From Chelativorans sp. J32 (GTDB taxonomy: Bacteria > Pseudomonadota > Alphaproteobacteria > Rhizobiales > Rhizobiaceae): a stretch of DNA of 64,000 nt. Positions within the stretch are counted from its first letter, which is position 1. Each line of letters starts with the position of its first letter. The position numbers and the translations under genes were made by a program. The DNA is taken from positions 186,001 to 250,000 of the forward strand of contig NZ_JAEQ01000003.1 in the NCBI RefSeq assembly GCF_000518985.1, in the 5' to 3' direction. The notes under the pieces were generated by a model. It was given only the letters and a program-made list of their open reading frames with translations, did not search any database and was not told where the DNA came from. Positions 44,189 through 57,785 of the stretch are shown piece after piece.

Positions 44189-44968
44189 ATGTCCGACAGT
44201 CCTTCGCCTGAGTTCATGCGCCAGGTCGCCGCTGCCGCCGCGGCGGAAACGCTGCCGCGCTTCCGCCAGAACGGCGCCGTCACCAACAAGCTTTCAGGCG
44301 GCTTCGATCCGGTGACGGAAGCGGACCGCTCGGCCGAGCAGGCAATTCGCCGGCTCATTCGGGAACATTTTCCGGATCATGGCATCGTGGGGGAAGAATT
44401 CGGCACCGAAAAGGGGGACAGCAGGCATCTCTGGATCATCGATCCTATCGACGGCACCCGCGCCTTCATTTCCGGTCTGCCGCTCTGGGGAACTTTGGTC
44501 GGTCTCACGATCGACGGCGATGCCGTAGCGGGGTTGATGTCGCAGCCCTTCACGGGCGAGCTTTACTATGCCGACAAGAACGGCGCCTATTACGAGGGGC
44601 CGGGCCAACCACGCAGGCTCGCCACACGCCACACGACCTCCCTTGGCGATGCAACGCTTTGCACCACGACGCCATCACTGTTCGATGGCAAAAGGCGCGC
44701 CCTTTATGACCGCGTGGAGCAGGCGGTGCGCCTACCGCGCTACGGCACGGATTGCTATGGCTACGCCATGGTCGCCGCTGGCCATGTGGACCTGGTGATC
44801 GAAAGCGGGCTGCAGGCCTATGACATCGTGGCATTGATCCCAATAATCGAGCAAGCCGGCGGCGTCGTGACGACCTGGGCAGGAGAACCGGCCGAGGCCG
44901 GCGGAGATATTGTTGCAGCGGCAACGCCGGAGCTTCATGCGCAGGCGCTCGAATTCCTGCGCGGCTAG
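44189..44968 (+). CDS. hisN: Histidinol-phosphatase, inositol-monophosphatase type
   Basis: 259 residues. The metal-binding motifs are VGEEFG, WIIDPIDGTRAF (DPIDGT), and LQAYDIVALIPIIEQAGGV at the C-terminus. HisN removes phosphate from L-histidinol phosphate, and rhizobia use this class for histidine synthesis. A GAGGAG ribosome site lies 5 bp upstream of ATG 44189. An inositol-1-phosphatase activity is the alternative. Confidence 0.88.
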   Translation: MSDSPSPEFMRQVAAAAAAETLPRFRQNGAVTNKLSGGFDPVTEADRSAEQAIRRLIREHFPDHGIVGEEFGTEKGDSRHLWIIDPIDGTRAFISGLPLWGTLVGLTIDGDAVAGLMSQPFTGELYYADKNGAYYEGPGQPRRLATRHTTSLGDATLCTTTPSLFDGKRRALYDRVEQAVRLPRYGTDCYGYAMVAAGHVDLVIESGLQAYDIVALIPIIEQAGGVVTTWAGEPAEAGGDIVAAATPELHAQALEFLRG

Positions 44969-45082
44969 CGCATCGTTGCGGGAGCCGGCATGGGTCTTTG
45001 CACGTGCGATGTGTAGCCCGGTGCCAGCACCGTCCTTGGGGGACTGAAGGCGCCAACGACGTTGGCGTCCTCCGTTTCGGAG

Positions 45083-46054
45083 TTACATTCCCACGGGTTC
45101 GCTGGCCCGGGTCTTTTCCTGGTGGCCTTTTGCGAATGCCTCGAAGCCGGCGAGCGCCTGCTCGCGGAAAATATCCGATTCCTGAAGAATCTCGTGCTGT
45201 GCGCCGTCGATGGTGAGAACTTTGGCGGAACGCAGGCCCCGTGCGTAGCGCTCGATGGCCGGGGTCGAAACGATCCGGTCCATGCCGGCAGCGAGAAAAA
45301 GAATGGGGACCCGGATCGAGGCTCTGAAATCGGGATCGGAAACGCGCGCGGCGGCCGACCAGGCAGCGTTCACCCATGCGGCCGTCGGTCCTCCCACGAA
45401 CAGTTCCGGGAATGCCTGGACGAGCGCCTGATTGCGATTGTAGCGCTTTTCGTCGCTCGTCAACGCGTTGGGTTGAAACGGCACTTCCTTTCCGCGCTTG
45501 CTTCGTCCAGCCACATATATTCGGCCCAATCCCAACGTGCAGAGCAGTTTTGTCAGGGCCCGAGCGGGGCCGAGAGGCAGGGACGTCTGAATTTCGAGGA
45601 GTGGCGCGACGAGCACCATGCGTCGGACCCGGGTGGCCAAATGCGGCGCGGCGAGCAAAGCGACTAGCGAACCGGTGGAGTGGCCAAGCACGGTGAAAGG
45701 CGGCCGGCAGTCCGGGAGCACCACTTCGCGAAAAAACTGGTCGAGGTCGGTCACATATTGATTGAAGGACCGGACATGGCCGCGCCGCGGATCCCTCAGC
45801 AGACGGTCCGATCCGCCCTGGCCGCGCCAATCCAGCGCTACCGCGGAAAAACCGCGCTTCGCGAGATCGCGCACTGTCTCGAAATATTTTTCGATACACT
45901 CATTGCGTCCCGGCAGGATGACGACCGTTCCGTAGTCGCTCGCTGAAGGGAAATGCGCATAGCGGATTTGCCGGCCATCGCGGGCCGTCATCATGCCGGC
46001 GCGCGCGCCGATCGGCACAGGGTTTTCCGGGGTTCTTCGGAGCAAGTCGGCCAT
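45083..46054 (-). CDS. Alpha/beta hydrolase, lysophospholipase (PldB-like)
   Basis: 323 residues from ATG 46054. VVILPGRNECIEKYFETVRD is the oxyanion region, ALDWRGQGGSDRLL, then the nucleophile elbow TVLGHSTGSLVALL (GHSTG), with a late Asp in AAGMDRIVSTPAIER and His in IDGAQHEILQESD completing the triad. Likely hydrolyses lysophospholipids or monoacylglycerols. The frame extends 57 codons upstream, and no clear ribosome site decides the start. Confidence 0.85.
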   Translation of the reverse strand: MADLLRRTPENPVPIGARAGMMTARDGRQIRYAHFPSASDYGTVVILPGRNECIEKYFETVRDLAKRGFSAVALDWRGQGGSDRLLRDPRRGHVRSFNQYVTDLDQFFREVVLPDCRPPFTVLGHSTGSLVALLAAPHLATRVRRMVLVAPLLEIQTSLPLGPARALTKLLCTLGLGRIYVAGRSKRGKEVPFQPNALTSDEKRYNRNQALVQAFPELFVGGPTAAWVNAAWSAAARVSDPDFRASIRVPILFLAAGMDRIVSTPAIERYARGLRSAKVLTIDGAQHEILQESDIFREQALAGFEAFAKGHQEKTRASEPVGM

Positions 46055-46329
46055 GACGCTGAAACGGGCTCTTTCTCTACTGTGATAGAGAGCCATGGGG
46101 CCAAAAGCAAAATCTTTTATGACCATAACAGAAAAAGCATGCCGGAGGCGGTCTTGAAGCCGCCCCCGGCAAGGCCCGGACGGATGGAAGGGACGATGCA
46201 TCCAGCCGGGAAAGTTCGCAGTCACCTTAGGCCGGGTTACCTGAACAGGGGGCGAAGAGCGCGTTCAGCTGGCGTTCATGTTCGTAGACCCAGACCCACG
46301 GTCTTGAACCGAGGGCCTCAAAATCCCAA

Positions 46330-46435
46330 ATTACGGATGCGGCCGCCAATGAAGGGGCCGCTGGCCAATGGAAACGCCCCGGCGGGTTTCCGGCAATGGC
46401 CAAACGCAAACTTGTTGCTCACAGGAGGACAGACC
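46330..46435 (+). promoter_or_regulatory. ROSE-like RNA thermometer in the hsp20 leader
   Basis: The leader of the small heat-shock gene is GC rich and can form several stem-loops. TTGCT at 46415-46419 sits just upstream of AGGAGG (46423-46428). The U(U/C)GCU element facing the Shine-Dalgarno is the hallmark of ROSE thermometers in rhizobial hsp20 genes. Exact borders are estimated. Confidence 0.55.
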
Positions 46436-46900
46436 ATGCGTCATGTCGATTTTTCTCCCCTCTACCGATCGACCGTAGGGTTCGACCGGCTTTTCACCAT
46501 GCTTGACTCTCTCGGTCAGCTCGATGGCGGCCAGACGTATCCGCCCTATAATATCGAGCGCACCGGCGAGGATGCCTATCGCATTTCGATGGCGGTTGCG
46601 GGCTTCTCCGAGGAAGACATCTCGGTCGAAGCACATCGTAACGTATTGACGATCAAGGGCGAAAGGAGCGAGGAGAGCAAGGATACAAGCGAGTTTCTCT
46701 ATCGCGGCATTGCCTCTCGCAGCTTCGAGCGGCGCTTCCAGTTGGCCGACCACGTGGAGGTTGCTGGCGCCGTGCTCAAGGATGGTCTCCTTCATGTGGA
46801 TCTCGTCCGCAACATTCCCGAGGAGATGAAGCCTCGCCGCATCCCCATTGCGCGGGCATCCAAGGAAGCAAAGCAGATCGAGGCAAAGAACGCCGCATAA
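46436..46900 (+). CDS. Small heat-shock protein (Hsp20/IbpA type)
   Basis: 154 residues. The N-terminal arm MRHVDFSPLYRSTVGFDRLF is the class A rhizobial type. The alpha-crystallin domain runs from about 36 to 130 (YRISMAVAGFSEEDISVEAH, LYRGIASRSFERRFQL). ATG 46436 has AGGAGG 7 bp upstream. It holds unfolding proteins during heat stress. The longer upstream frame is leader RNA, not protein. Confidence 0.94.
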   Translation: MRHVDFSPLYRSTVGFDRLFTMLDSLGQLDGGQTYPPYNIERTGEDAYRISMAVAGFSEEDISVEAHRNVLTIKGERSEESKDTSEFLYRGIASRSFERRFQLADHVEVAGAVLKDGLLHVDLVRNIPEEMKPRRIPIARASKEAKQIEAKNAA

Positions 46901-46922
46901 GGCGACTTGTCTCTCGGTTATG

Positions 46923-46949
46923 GCGGCGCCTTCGGGCGCCGCTTTTTTT
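46923..46949 (+). terminator. Rho-independent terminator of the hsp20 gene
   Basis: GCGGCGCC, TTCG, GGCGCCGC followed by seven T. A perfect 8-bp stem with a stable tetraloop, 22 bp after the stop. Confidence 0.92.
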
Positions 46950-46965
46950 AGTGCTAGCGGCATTA

Positions 46966-47035
46966 CAGCATCGGCCCGAAAACCGGAATCGGTTCTCGGA
47001 AAGCACGATGCGTCGATCAATGATTTACAGCGTCC
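46966..47035 (+). repeat. Dispersed intergenic repeat, copy A
   Basis: About 70 bp, with CAGCATCGGCCCGAAAACCG at its left end and AAGCACGATGC in the middle. It matches the reverse complement of 60120-60190 over almost its whole length. GCATCG and CGATGC are the ends of an internal imperfect palindrome. Confidence 0.7.
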
Positions 47036-47143
47036 TTTATGCGTTCGAAAGGACGCACGGTGCTGTGGCGCGTGCGCCCCTTTGAGGGAGCACCAGGGTG
47101 AGTTCTAACCAGCCCCGAAAACTCGCCCATTCTCGGGACGGAA

Positions 47144-48202
47144 TCACGCTCGCAGGATTCTGCCAAACGTTTCGATCTCATCTGCTGTGGTCGCAAAGGA
47201 GGTGACGAAGCGGTAAAACCCTTCGTCGGGGTTCAGGGCCTCCTTCGCATCGTGAGGCACTTTCCATGGATAGAAGAAGAAGCCTTCTTTCTCCAGCTTC
47301 CCTGCAGTCTCGTTTCTCAGGAAACCGAAAACCTCGTTTGCCTGCGGACGCCACGCAAGGCGGGAAGACGGAGCTTCTGCCAGGTGATCGGCAAGCCGCG
47401 CCGCCATTCGGTTGGAATGAGCTGCGTTTTTGAGCCAAAGGTCGTCGGCGAAATAGGCGGCGAACTGGGCGGCGATGAAACGGGATTTGGAGAAAAGCTG
47501 GGCTGCACGCTTGCGGAGGAACGGCAAGTCCCGAGCTTTGGCCGGGTCCATCACGACGATTGCCTCTGCACACCAGCAGCCATTCTTGGTCGCACCGAAA
47601 GAGAGCACATCCACGCCCCGTTTCCAGGTCATTTCCGCCGGTGTGGTATTCAGCGCCACCATCGCGTTCGCGAAGCGCGCTCCGTCCATATGCAGCGGCA
47701 GGCCATGGGCCCGGCTGGTCTCGGCGATCGCCGCGATCTCGTCAAGCGAATAGACGGTGCCGATCTCGGTGCTCTGCGTGATCGAGACGGCCATGGGTTG
47801 GCCCGAGTGGATGAATTCGGCGGGAAACAGCCGGATGGCCTCGTCCAGCGCCTCGGGCGTCATGCGCCCCAGCGAACCAGGCACGCCGTAAAGCCGGGCA
47901 CCTCCTGTCAGATATTCCGGTGCCCCGCCCTCATCCTCTCGCATATGTGCTTCAGCATGGGCGAAGGCGACGCCGCCCGGGCGGTTGAAAAGTGCCATCG
48001 AAAGCGAATTCGCCGCCGTTCCGGTGGCGACGAAGAAGACTGCAACCTCCTGCTCGAAAATCTCGCAAAAGCGCTTTTCCACCTCCCGGTCGAGATCGCT
48101 TGTCCCGTAGGCGGAGGCGCTTCCGCGCGAATGTTCCATCAGCGCTTCGTTGATTGCCGGGTGAGCGCCCGCCCAATTGTCCGATGCGAAATTGATCGCC
48201 AT
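47144..48202 (-). CDS. Low-specificity L-threonine aldolase
   Basis: 352 residues, PLP fold type I. FASDNWAGAHPAINEAL, AEAHMREDEGGAPEYLTGGA, HMDGARFANAMVALN and the lysine site SFGATKNG identify the family. Splits L-threonine and related 3-hydroxy amino acids into glycine and an aldehyde. Divergent from gltB. Confidence 0.9.
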   Translation of the reverse strand: MAINFASDNWAGAHPAINEALMEHSRGSASAYGTSDLDREVEKRFCEIFEQEVAVFFVATGTAANSLSMALFNRPGGVAFAHAEAHMREDEGGAPEYLTGGARLYGVPGSLGRMTPEALDEAIRLFPAEFIHSGQPMAVSITQSTEIGTVYSLDEIAAIAETSRAHGLPLHMDGARFANAMVALNTTPAEMTWKRGVDVLSFGATKNGCWCAEAIVVMDPAKARDLPFLRKRAAQLFSKSRFIAAQFAAYFADDLWLKNAAHSNRMAARLADHLAEAPSSRLAWRPQANEVFGFLRNETAGKLEKEGFFFYPWKVPHDAKEALNPDEGFYRFVTSFATTADEIETFGRILRA

Positions 48203-48660
48203 CCTTCACCTCGTTTGTTGCGAAGGCACCCTTGCGCGTTCGGCGCCCGGTTTTCAAGGGCGGCGATCCTCTGCTCTGATGCGAGTTTCGAACTTGCTTG
48301 GACACGCTGATCGCCGCAACTTTATTACCCGCCGAATGGATTTTTTTGCTGTTTCGTATTGTGTCGCGCAAGATTTTCTGGCAATGAAAGAATAGGACAG
48401 CAGTGCTGTCTTATTTATCCGGGCAGCTTCAAACCGTTTGCGCTATAGTGGGGCGGCGGTTTGCAACGATGCCTGGACGGCGGTGCCAAGAACCAAAGGT
48501 TCGCGCGCTGCCCACCAGAAGGAGCGCACCCCGGGAGAGGGCAAGCGTTCTTACGGCTTTTCGAAAGATGATGCCGATCCATACACCGGGATGACCGCCG
48601 CGAGAAGGCTGCCCGAAAACCCACTGGTGCCCTGAAGGGCCACGACTGGAGGACGAAGCG
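48203..48660. promoter_or_regulatory. Divergent intergenic region of ltaE-like and gltB with a 15-bp palindrome
   Basis: 458 bp without a supported gene. GACAGCA-G-TGCTGTC (48396-48410) is a perfect 7-1-7 palindrome, a possible operator. GGAGG at 48650 is the gltB ribosome site. I could not place promoters confidently. Confidence 0.4.
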
Positions 48661-53376
<4,716 letters not shown>

Positions 53377-53619
53377 GCACGCCACGGCTCCTGCACGCCC
53401 TGATCTCGCTCGCGATAACTGCCGTCATCCTGCAGCGGTCTATCTTTCGAGCGACAGGGTTGGGGCGGAAATAGTGGTTCTGGGTGTGGCCGTCGGGTCG
53501 CTTATTGGCATTGGGCGCCTTCCTGGCCACCGATCTGAGAAGCACCCGTAGCGGTGAGAGAAATTCCCGACTGCCGGGATTGAAATTGGCTGCGGGCTTT
53601 AAGCCTTCAGGAACAAGGA

Positions 53620-55080
53620 ATGAGCATGGGCAAGGTTACAGGCTTTCTCGAGATCGACCGGCAGGAGAACAAGTACCAGCCGGCATCGGACCGCATTAGG
53701 CATTTTCGTGAATTCACGATTCCCATGTCCGAGCAGGAGGTCTCGAAACAGGCCGCGCGATGCATGGATTGCGGCATCCCGTATTGCCACGGGCCGACGG
53801 GATGCCCCGTCCACAACCAGATCCCGGACTGGAACGATCTCGTCTATCAGGGCGATTGGGAAGCGGCGATCCGCAACCTCCACTCCACCAACAATTTCCC
53901 GGAATGGACGGGGCGCATCTGTCCCGCACCCTGCGAGGAGGCTTGCACGCTTAACCTTGAAGACGTGCCGGTGGCCATCAAGACGATCGAGCAGGCGATC
54001 GGCGACAAGGCCTATGAGCTTGGCTATGTCCGTCCCCAGCCGGCGGAGAAGAAGACTGGAAAGCGCGTCGCCATCATCGGCTCGGGTCCTGCCGGCATGG
54101 CAGCGGCCCAGCAGCTCGGCCGCGCCGGGCATGACGTGCACGTTTATGAGCGCGAGAGCAGGCCGGGTGGCCTGATGCGCTACGGCATCCCGGATTTCAA
54201 GATCGAGAAGCGCTATGTCGACCGGCGCGTCGAGCAGATGCAGGGGGAGGGCGTGACCTTCTTCTGCGGCGTCAATGTCGGCGTCGACAAGCCGGTGGCG
54301 GAGCTCCTCGCCGAATACGATGCCGTGCTCTATTGCGGCGGCTCGGAGAAGCCAAGGCCAGCGGGCATCCCCGGTGTCGAGCTCAATGGCGTCTATGACG
54401 CAATGCCCTATCTGGTGCAGCAGAACCGGCGTATTGGCGGCGAAAACACCCAGTCCGTCGCATGGGCTTCGGAACCCATTCTGGCGAGTGGCAAGCATGT
54501 GGTCGTGGTGGGCGGCGGCGACACGGCTTCCGACTGTGTCGGCACGGCCTTTCGGCAGGGCGCGGTGCGCGTCACGCAGCTCGACATCCGCCCCAGGCCG
54601 CCGGAGAAGGAAGACAAGCTCACGGTCTGGCCCTACTGGGCGACGAAGATGCGCACGTCCTCCAGCCAGGCGGAGGGTGCGGAGCGGGAGTTCCAGGTGG
54701 CAACGCTGGAATTCATTGGCGAGGACGGCCAGCTCACGGGTGTGAAGTGCTGCCAGGTGGACGAGAGGCGCAAGCCGATCGCCGGCACGGAGTTCGTCAT
54801 CAAGGCCGATCTCGCCTTCATCGCGATCGGCTTTTCGGGACCGCTTGAGGCAGGTCTGCTGGGCGAGCTCGGCGAAAAGCTTGCGACCAGCACCGACCGG
54901 CGGAACTCCACCAATGTGGTGGCAAATGACCGCGATTATCGCACAAGCGTGGACAAGCTTTTTGCCGCCGGAGACGTGCGGCGCGGGCAATCGCTGGTGG
55001 TCTGGGCAATTCGCGAAGGCAGGCAGGCAGCCCGGTCGATCGACGAATTCCTCATGGGAAGCTCGGTCCTGCCGCGATAG
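53620..55080 (+). CDS. gltD: Glutamate synthase (NADPH) small subunit
   Basis: 486 residues. Four-cysteine Fe-S region ([34 protein letters not shown]), FAD-binding [20 protein letters not shown] and NADPH-binding [15 protein letters not shown]. Feeds electrons from NADPH to GltB. AGGA lies 7 bp before ATG 53620. ATG 53626 is an equally good start. 243 bp separate it from gltB, and that gap has no supported gene. Confidence 0.97.
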   Translation: MSMGKVTGFLEIDRQENKYQPASDRIRHFREFTIPMSEQEVSKQAARCMDCGIPYCHGPTGCPVHNQIPDWNDLVYQGDWEAAIRNLHSTNNFPEWTGRICPAPCEEACTLNLEDVPVAIKTIEQAIGDKAYELGYVRPQPAEKKTGKRVAIIGSGPAGMAAAQQLGRAGHDVHVYERESRPGGLMRYGIPDFKIEKRYVDRRVEQMQGEGVTFFCGVNVGVDKPVAELLAEYDAVLYCGGSEKPRPAGIPGVELNGVYDAMPYLVQQNRRIGGENTQSVAWASEPILASGKHVVVVGGGDTASDCVGTAFRQGAVRVTQLDIRPRPPEKEDKLTVWPYWATKMRTSSSQAEGAEREFQVATLEFIGEDGQLTGVKCCQVDERRKPIAGTEFVIKADLAFIAIGFSGPLEAGLLGELGEKLATSTDRRNSTNVVANDRDYRTSVDKLFAAGDVRRGQSLVVWAIREGRQAARSIDEFLMGSSVLPR

Positions 55081-55174
55081 CGAGAGCGGTTCAGGTTTTG
55101 TTTGTATCGGAGGGGATTCCGCTTTTCCCGGATGTGTGATTCAAGATGCTGGCGGGAGAGGAGGCCAGCATCGG

Positions 55175-55455
55175 ATGGCGCGATCCCTTTCAATTGATCT
55201 GCGTGAGCATATTGTGGCAGCGATCGCGGCCGGTGAGAGCTGCCGAAGGGTAGCGGCGCGGTTCGGCGTGCGGTATCCTTGGCGGTGAAGCGGTCTCAGC
55301 GTTACCATTCGAGCGGATCTGTTGCGCCCGGCAAGATGGGGGCCGTGGCAAGCACGTGTTGAAACCGAACCGTGCCTTCATCGCGGAGTGGATCAACCAG
55401 ACGCCGCACCTGCATAGGCTAAGGAAGAGCTGGCAGCGCATGGGGTGGAGGCGCG
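55175..55455 (+). pseudogene. IS630-family transposase remnant
   Basis: [32 protein letters not shown] is the N-terminal HTH of IS630 transposases. The match continues in shifted frames as [20 protein letters not shown], then KHVLKPNRAFIAEWINQTPH and EELAAHGVEAR. At least three frameshifts, and the catalytic DDE domain is missing. A 9-bp inverted repeat, GATGCTGGC/GCCAGCATC (55145-55172), precedes it. Confidence 0.8.
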
Positions 55456-56433
55456 TCAGGCCGCTCCCAGGCCTTGGCGCTCCCACCAGCTCAGCACCCG
55501 CATGGCGCGAAGGGTGATCCACCGCGAGGGTTTTCCCGACCCTTCATTGATGTCGAACCACACCCGACCCGGGAGGCTCCAGTCGAGTGGCCAGGTGCCG
55601 TTCTCAAGCCGCCTGGAGCGAACATGATCGATGGCTTCACCGAGCCGTGGATCGGGATCGGCGCCGGTGAACATTGCCGAGGAGCGGAAATAGTCGAGGG
55701 CGCGGAGGATATCGTAGCGCCAGCGGTTCGGATGCAGGAATAGGAGAAATCGCTCATCGGCCGGCTCCCCGTTGCTCAAACGGCGGAAGAGGCTCCGCTC
55801 GAGTAGATACTTCTCGCCCGATTTGCGCGCCTCCCTGGATTCCGGCGTGCCTCCGGTGGCTTTCTCAAACTCCAAAAGCCCTTCCAGCACGTTGATCGTG
55901 CTGTGGAATGACGAGTGGATCGAGCCGTTCGCCCGCTCGCAATTCCAGCCGCCATCGCCCTGACGCTCGCCCACCAGCCTTGCGACGATGGGCGCGACAT
56001 CGACCCCGAAATAGGCGCCGTCGGCAACGGTCCGGCCGTTGATACACTCTTCGACCTCGCCTTCCCAATAGGGTTGGCCGCCTTCATCCCAGCGCGAATT
56101 GGCGCCGATCAACGCAATCGTTCTTTTGGCGCGGTCCGACGCGGGATCGAGACCAAACTCCCGAAGCTGTGTCAGCGAAAAACATGTAGCGGTCCAAGGC
56201 TGTCCGCGTTCCCGCCACTCGCGCGGATCGAAATCGGCGGGAACAAAGGAGCCGCCTGCCCACTGCCCGTCCGCGTCCTGACAGGAGAGAAGTCTGGCTC
56301 CCCAGCCCTGCGTTTCAACCTTGGCCCGCTCTGCGCGCCATTCGGACGCTGGCGCTTTGAGCAAGTCGCGCATCACTTGCCATCGGATCGATGGGTCAGA
56401 ATGAAGAAGCCAGTCGATCACCGGGCCAGTCAT
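55456..56433 (-). CDS. Squalene-cyclase-like alpha/alpha-barrel protein
   Basis: About 325 residues. IDWLLHSDPSIRWQVMRDLL, then repeats such as GWGARLLSCQDADGQWAGG, GQPWTATCFSLTQLREFGLD, RQGDGGWNCERANG (QW-like motif), VWFDINEGSGKPSRWITLRA. This resembles prenyltransferase/squalene oxidase repeat proteins. The DXDD catalytic motif of cyclases is not seen, so the activity is unknown. Start ATG 56433 or 56469. The C-terminus meets the IS630 relic. Confidence 0.75.
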   Translation of the reverse strand: MTGPVIDWLLHSDPSIRWQVMRDLLKAPASEWRAERAKVETQGWGARLLSCQDADGQWAGGSFVPADFDPREWRERGQPWTATCFSLTQLREFGLDPASDRAKRTIALIGANSRWDEGGQPYWEGEVEECINGRTVADGAYFGVDVAPIVARLVGERQGDGGWNCERANGSIHSSFHSTINVLEGLLEFEKATGGTPESREARKSGEKYLLERSLFRRLSNGEPADERFLLFLHPNRWRYDILRALDYFRSSAMFTGADPDPRLGEAIDHVRSRRLENGTWPLDWSLPGRVWFDINEGSGKPSRWITLRAMRVLSWWERQGLGAA

Positions 56434-56516
56434 GGCGGACCTATCGCAGGTCGGGACGATAGATTTCATAATTGTTTCGACCCGACTGCGCTAGCGTCAT
56501 GTGCGTGGGAGCCGGA

Positions 56517-57785
56517 CTACGGCTCGATGGCCGTCGTCGTTTCGGGCGTGGCAGTCCTTGCGGTTGCGGGCCTGCGCAACAAAAAATTGTCCGCACGGCC
56601 CGCTTGCGTGGAAGGTTCCGATCTTGTTGTCCTGGAGGGGCGGCTGGTGGCGCCGAGGAGCTCCGTGCCGCCGTCGAGATCAGGACCTGAAAGGGAGATG
56701 GGCTGGGTGCGCCTGAGATCGACCGGCTCACCGATTGCGAGGGCTGGCTGAGCAGCATTGTTCCCTTCCGGGCTCGTGCCGGGGGTGACCGCGGTGCCGA
56801 GGACTTTGGCCAAGGGCTTCTCGACATAAAAGGCGATCTTGCGCTTGCCCGCGCCGGTCAGATTAATGCCGTCGCTCCCGCGCAGCCGGACCGGCTGGCC
56901 GTTGATGTCGGGGCCAACGGAAGCAAAGGCCCCGTTTTCGTCGACGAAGCCTTCCCATATATCGACGAAGCTGCCGCCGACCGACTCGGCTGTCTTATTA
57001 TAGATGTCGTTGAAGGCCAGCATGTCGGACGACATCGACTGGGACTTGAAGGGTGGCACACCGGTCCAGACCAGCGGGACGCCGGCGCTCTTGATCTTTT
57101 CCGCAAAGGCTTGAACCCGTGCAGTATATTCCTTGCGCCAGGCTTCCGTCTGCGGCCGTTCCGACCGGCCGCCGATGGTCAGCTGCTGCCGGTCGTTGGC
57201 CCCTACCATCATGACGACAGCAGCAGGCTTCACCTCATCAAGGATCCCGCCGATCTGGGCGTTCCAGTCGTAATAATCATCGCGTACGAAACCCGAAGAC
57301 CCGTTGCTGCGATCGACGACACGCACTCCCGGAACCGTGGAATAGGCCGCGTCCAGCCCTTCAGCCAACCCGCTTGCAAGGAAGTCGCCGACGACGAGCA
57401 CAATGCGCGCATTTTCTTGTTTCTCGATTACTTCCGGAGGAGGGGCAGCCCTTGTTGGTGCACTGCGCGCCACATTGGACCGCTGCCGCGGGGAGCTGCG
57501 CGCCGGCGCGGCCTCGCGTTCGCGCGGGGGTGCGACGCGGGGCTCCCGATTGAGAATGCCGATGCCCCGCCGGGGCCGCTGGCCCTGTGGAGGTAGGGCC
57601 TGGCGCGGCGGAGGCCCTCCGAAAAGACGCTCGAAAAAACCCTGGCGGCGAATGAGTTCCTGCGCCGAGGCGGGCTCGCCTGGCAGCGTCAGGAGACCCG
57701 CGGCCACCAGGCCCAACGCGATGGCCGACCGGAGGAAACGATTGATATGATTTCCGCCTGCGGCCACTGTCTTTTCCTCAGCCAC
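56517..57785 (-). CDS. SGNH/GDSL hydrolase-fold protein, DUF459 family
   Basis: 422 residues. An N-terminal hydrophobic signal, FLRSAIALGLVAAGLLTL ending in PASAQE, then a Pro/Arg-rich linker (55-115), then DUF459: VLVVGDFLASGLAEGLDAAY (Asp where SGNH enzymes have Ser), MMVGANDRQQL, and SDGINLTGAGKRKIAFYVEK with His replaced. It is likely periplasmic and possibly an inactive or modified acyl esterase involved in polysaccharide acylation. Overlaps the transglycosylase gene by 8 bp. Confidence 0.85.
   Translation of the reverse strand: MAEEKTVAAGGNHINRFLRSAIALGLVAAGLLTLPGEPASAQELIRRQGFFERLFGGPPPRQALPPQGQRPRRGIGILNREPRVAPPREREAAPARSSPRQRSNVARSAPTRAAPPPEVIEKQENARIVLVVGDFLASGLAEGLDAAYSTVPGVRVVDRSNGSSGFVRDDYYDWNAQIGGILDEVKPAAVVMMVGANDRQQLTIGGRSERPQTEAWRKEYTARVQAFAEKIKSAGVPLVWTGVPPFKSQSMSSDMLAFNDIYNKTAESVGGSFVDIWEGFVDENGAFASVGPDINGQPVRLRGSDGINLTGAGKRKIAFYVEKPLAKVLGTAVTPGTSPEGNNAAQPALAIGEPVDLRRTQPISLSGPDLDGGTELLGATSRPSRTTRSEPSTQAGRADNFLLRRPATARTATPETTTAIEP

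Noticed and set aside
45953..46435. N-terminal extension of the hsp20 frame
   Set aside because: The frame is open by chance through the leader. AGGAGG and the family start place translation at 46436.
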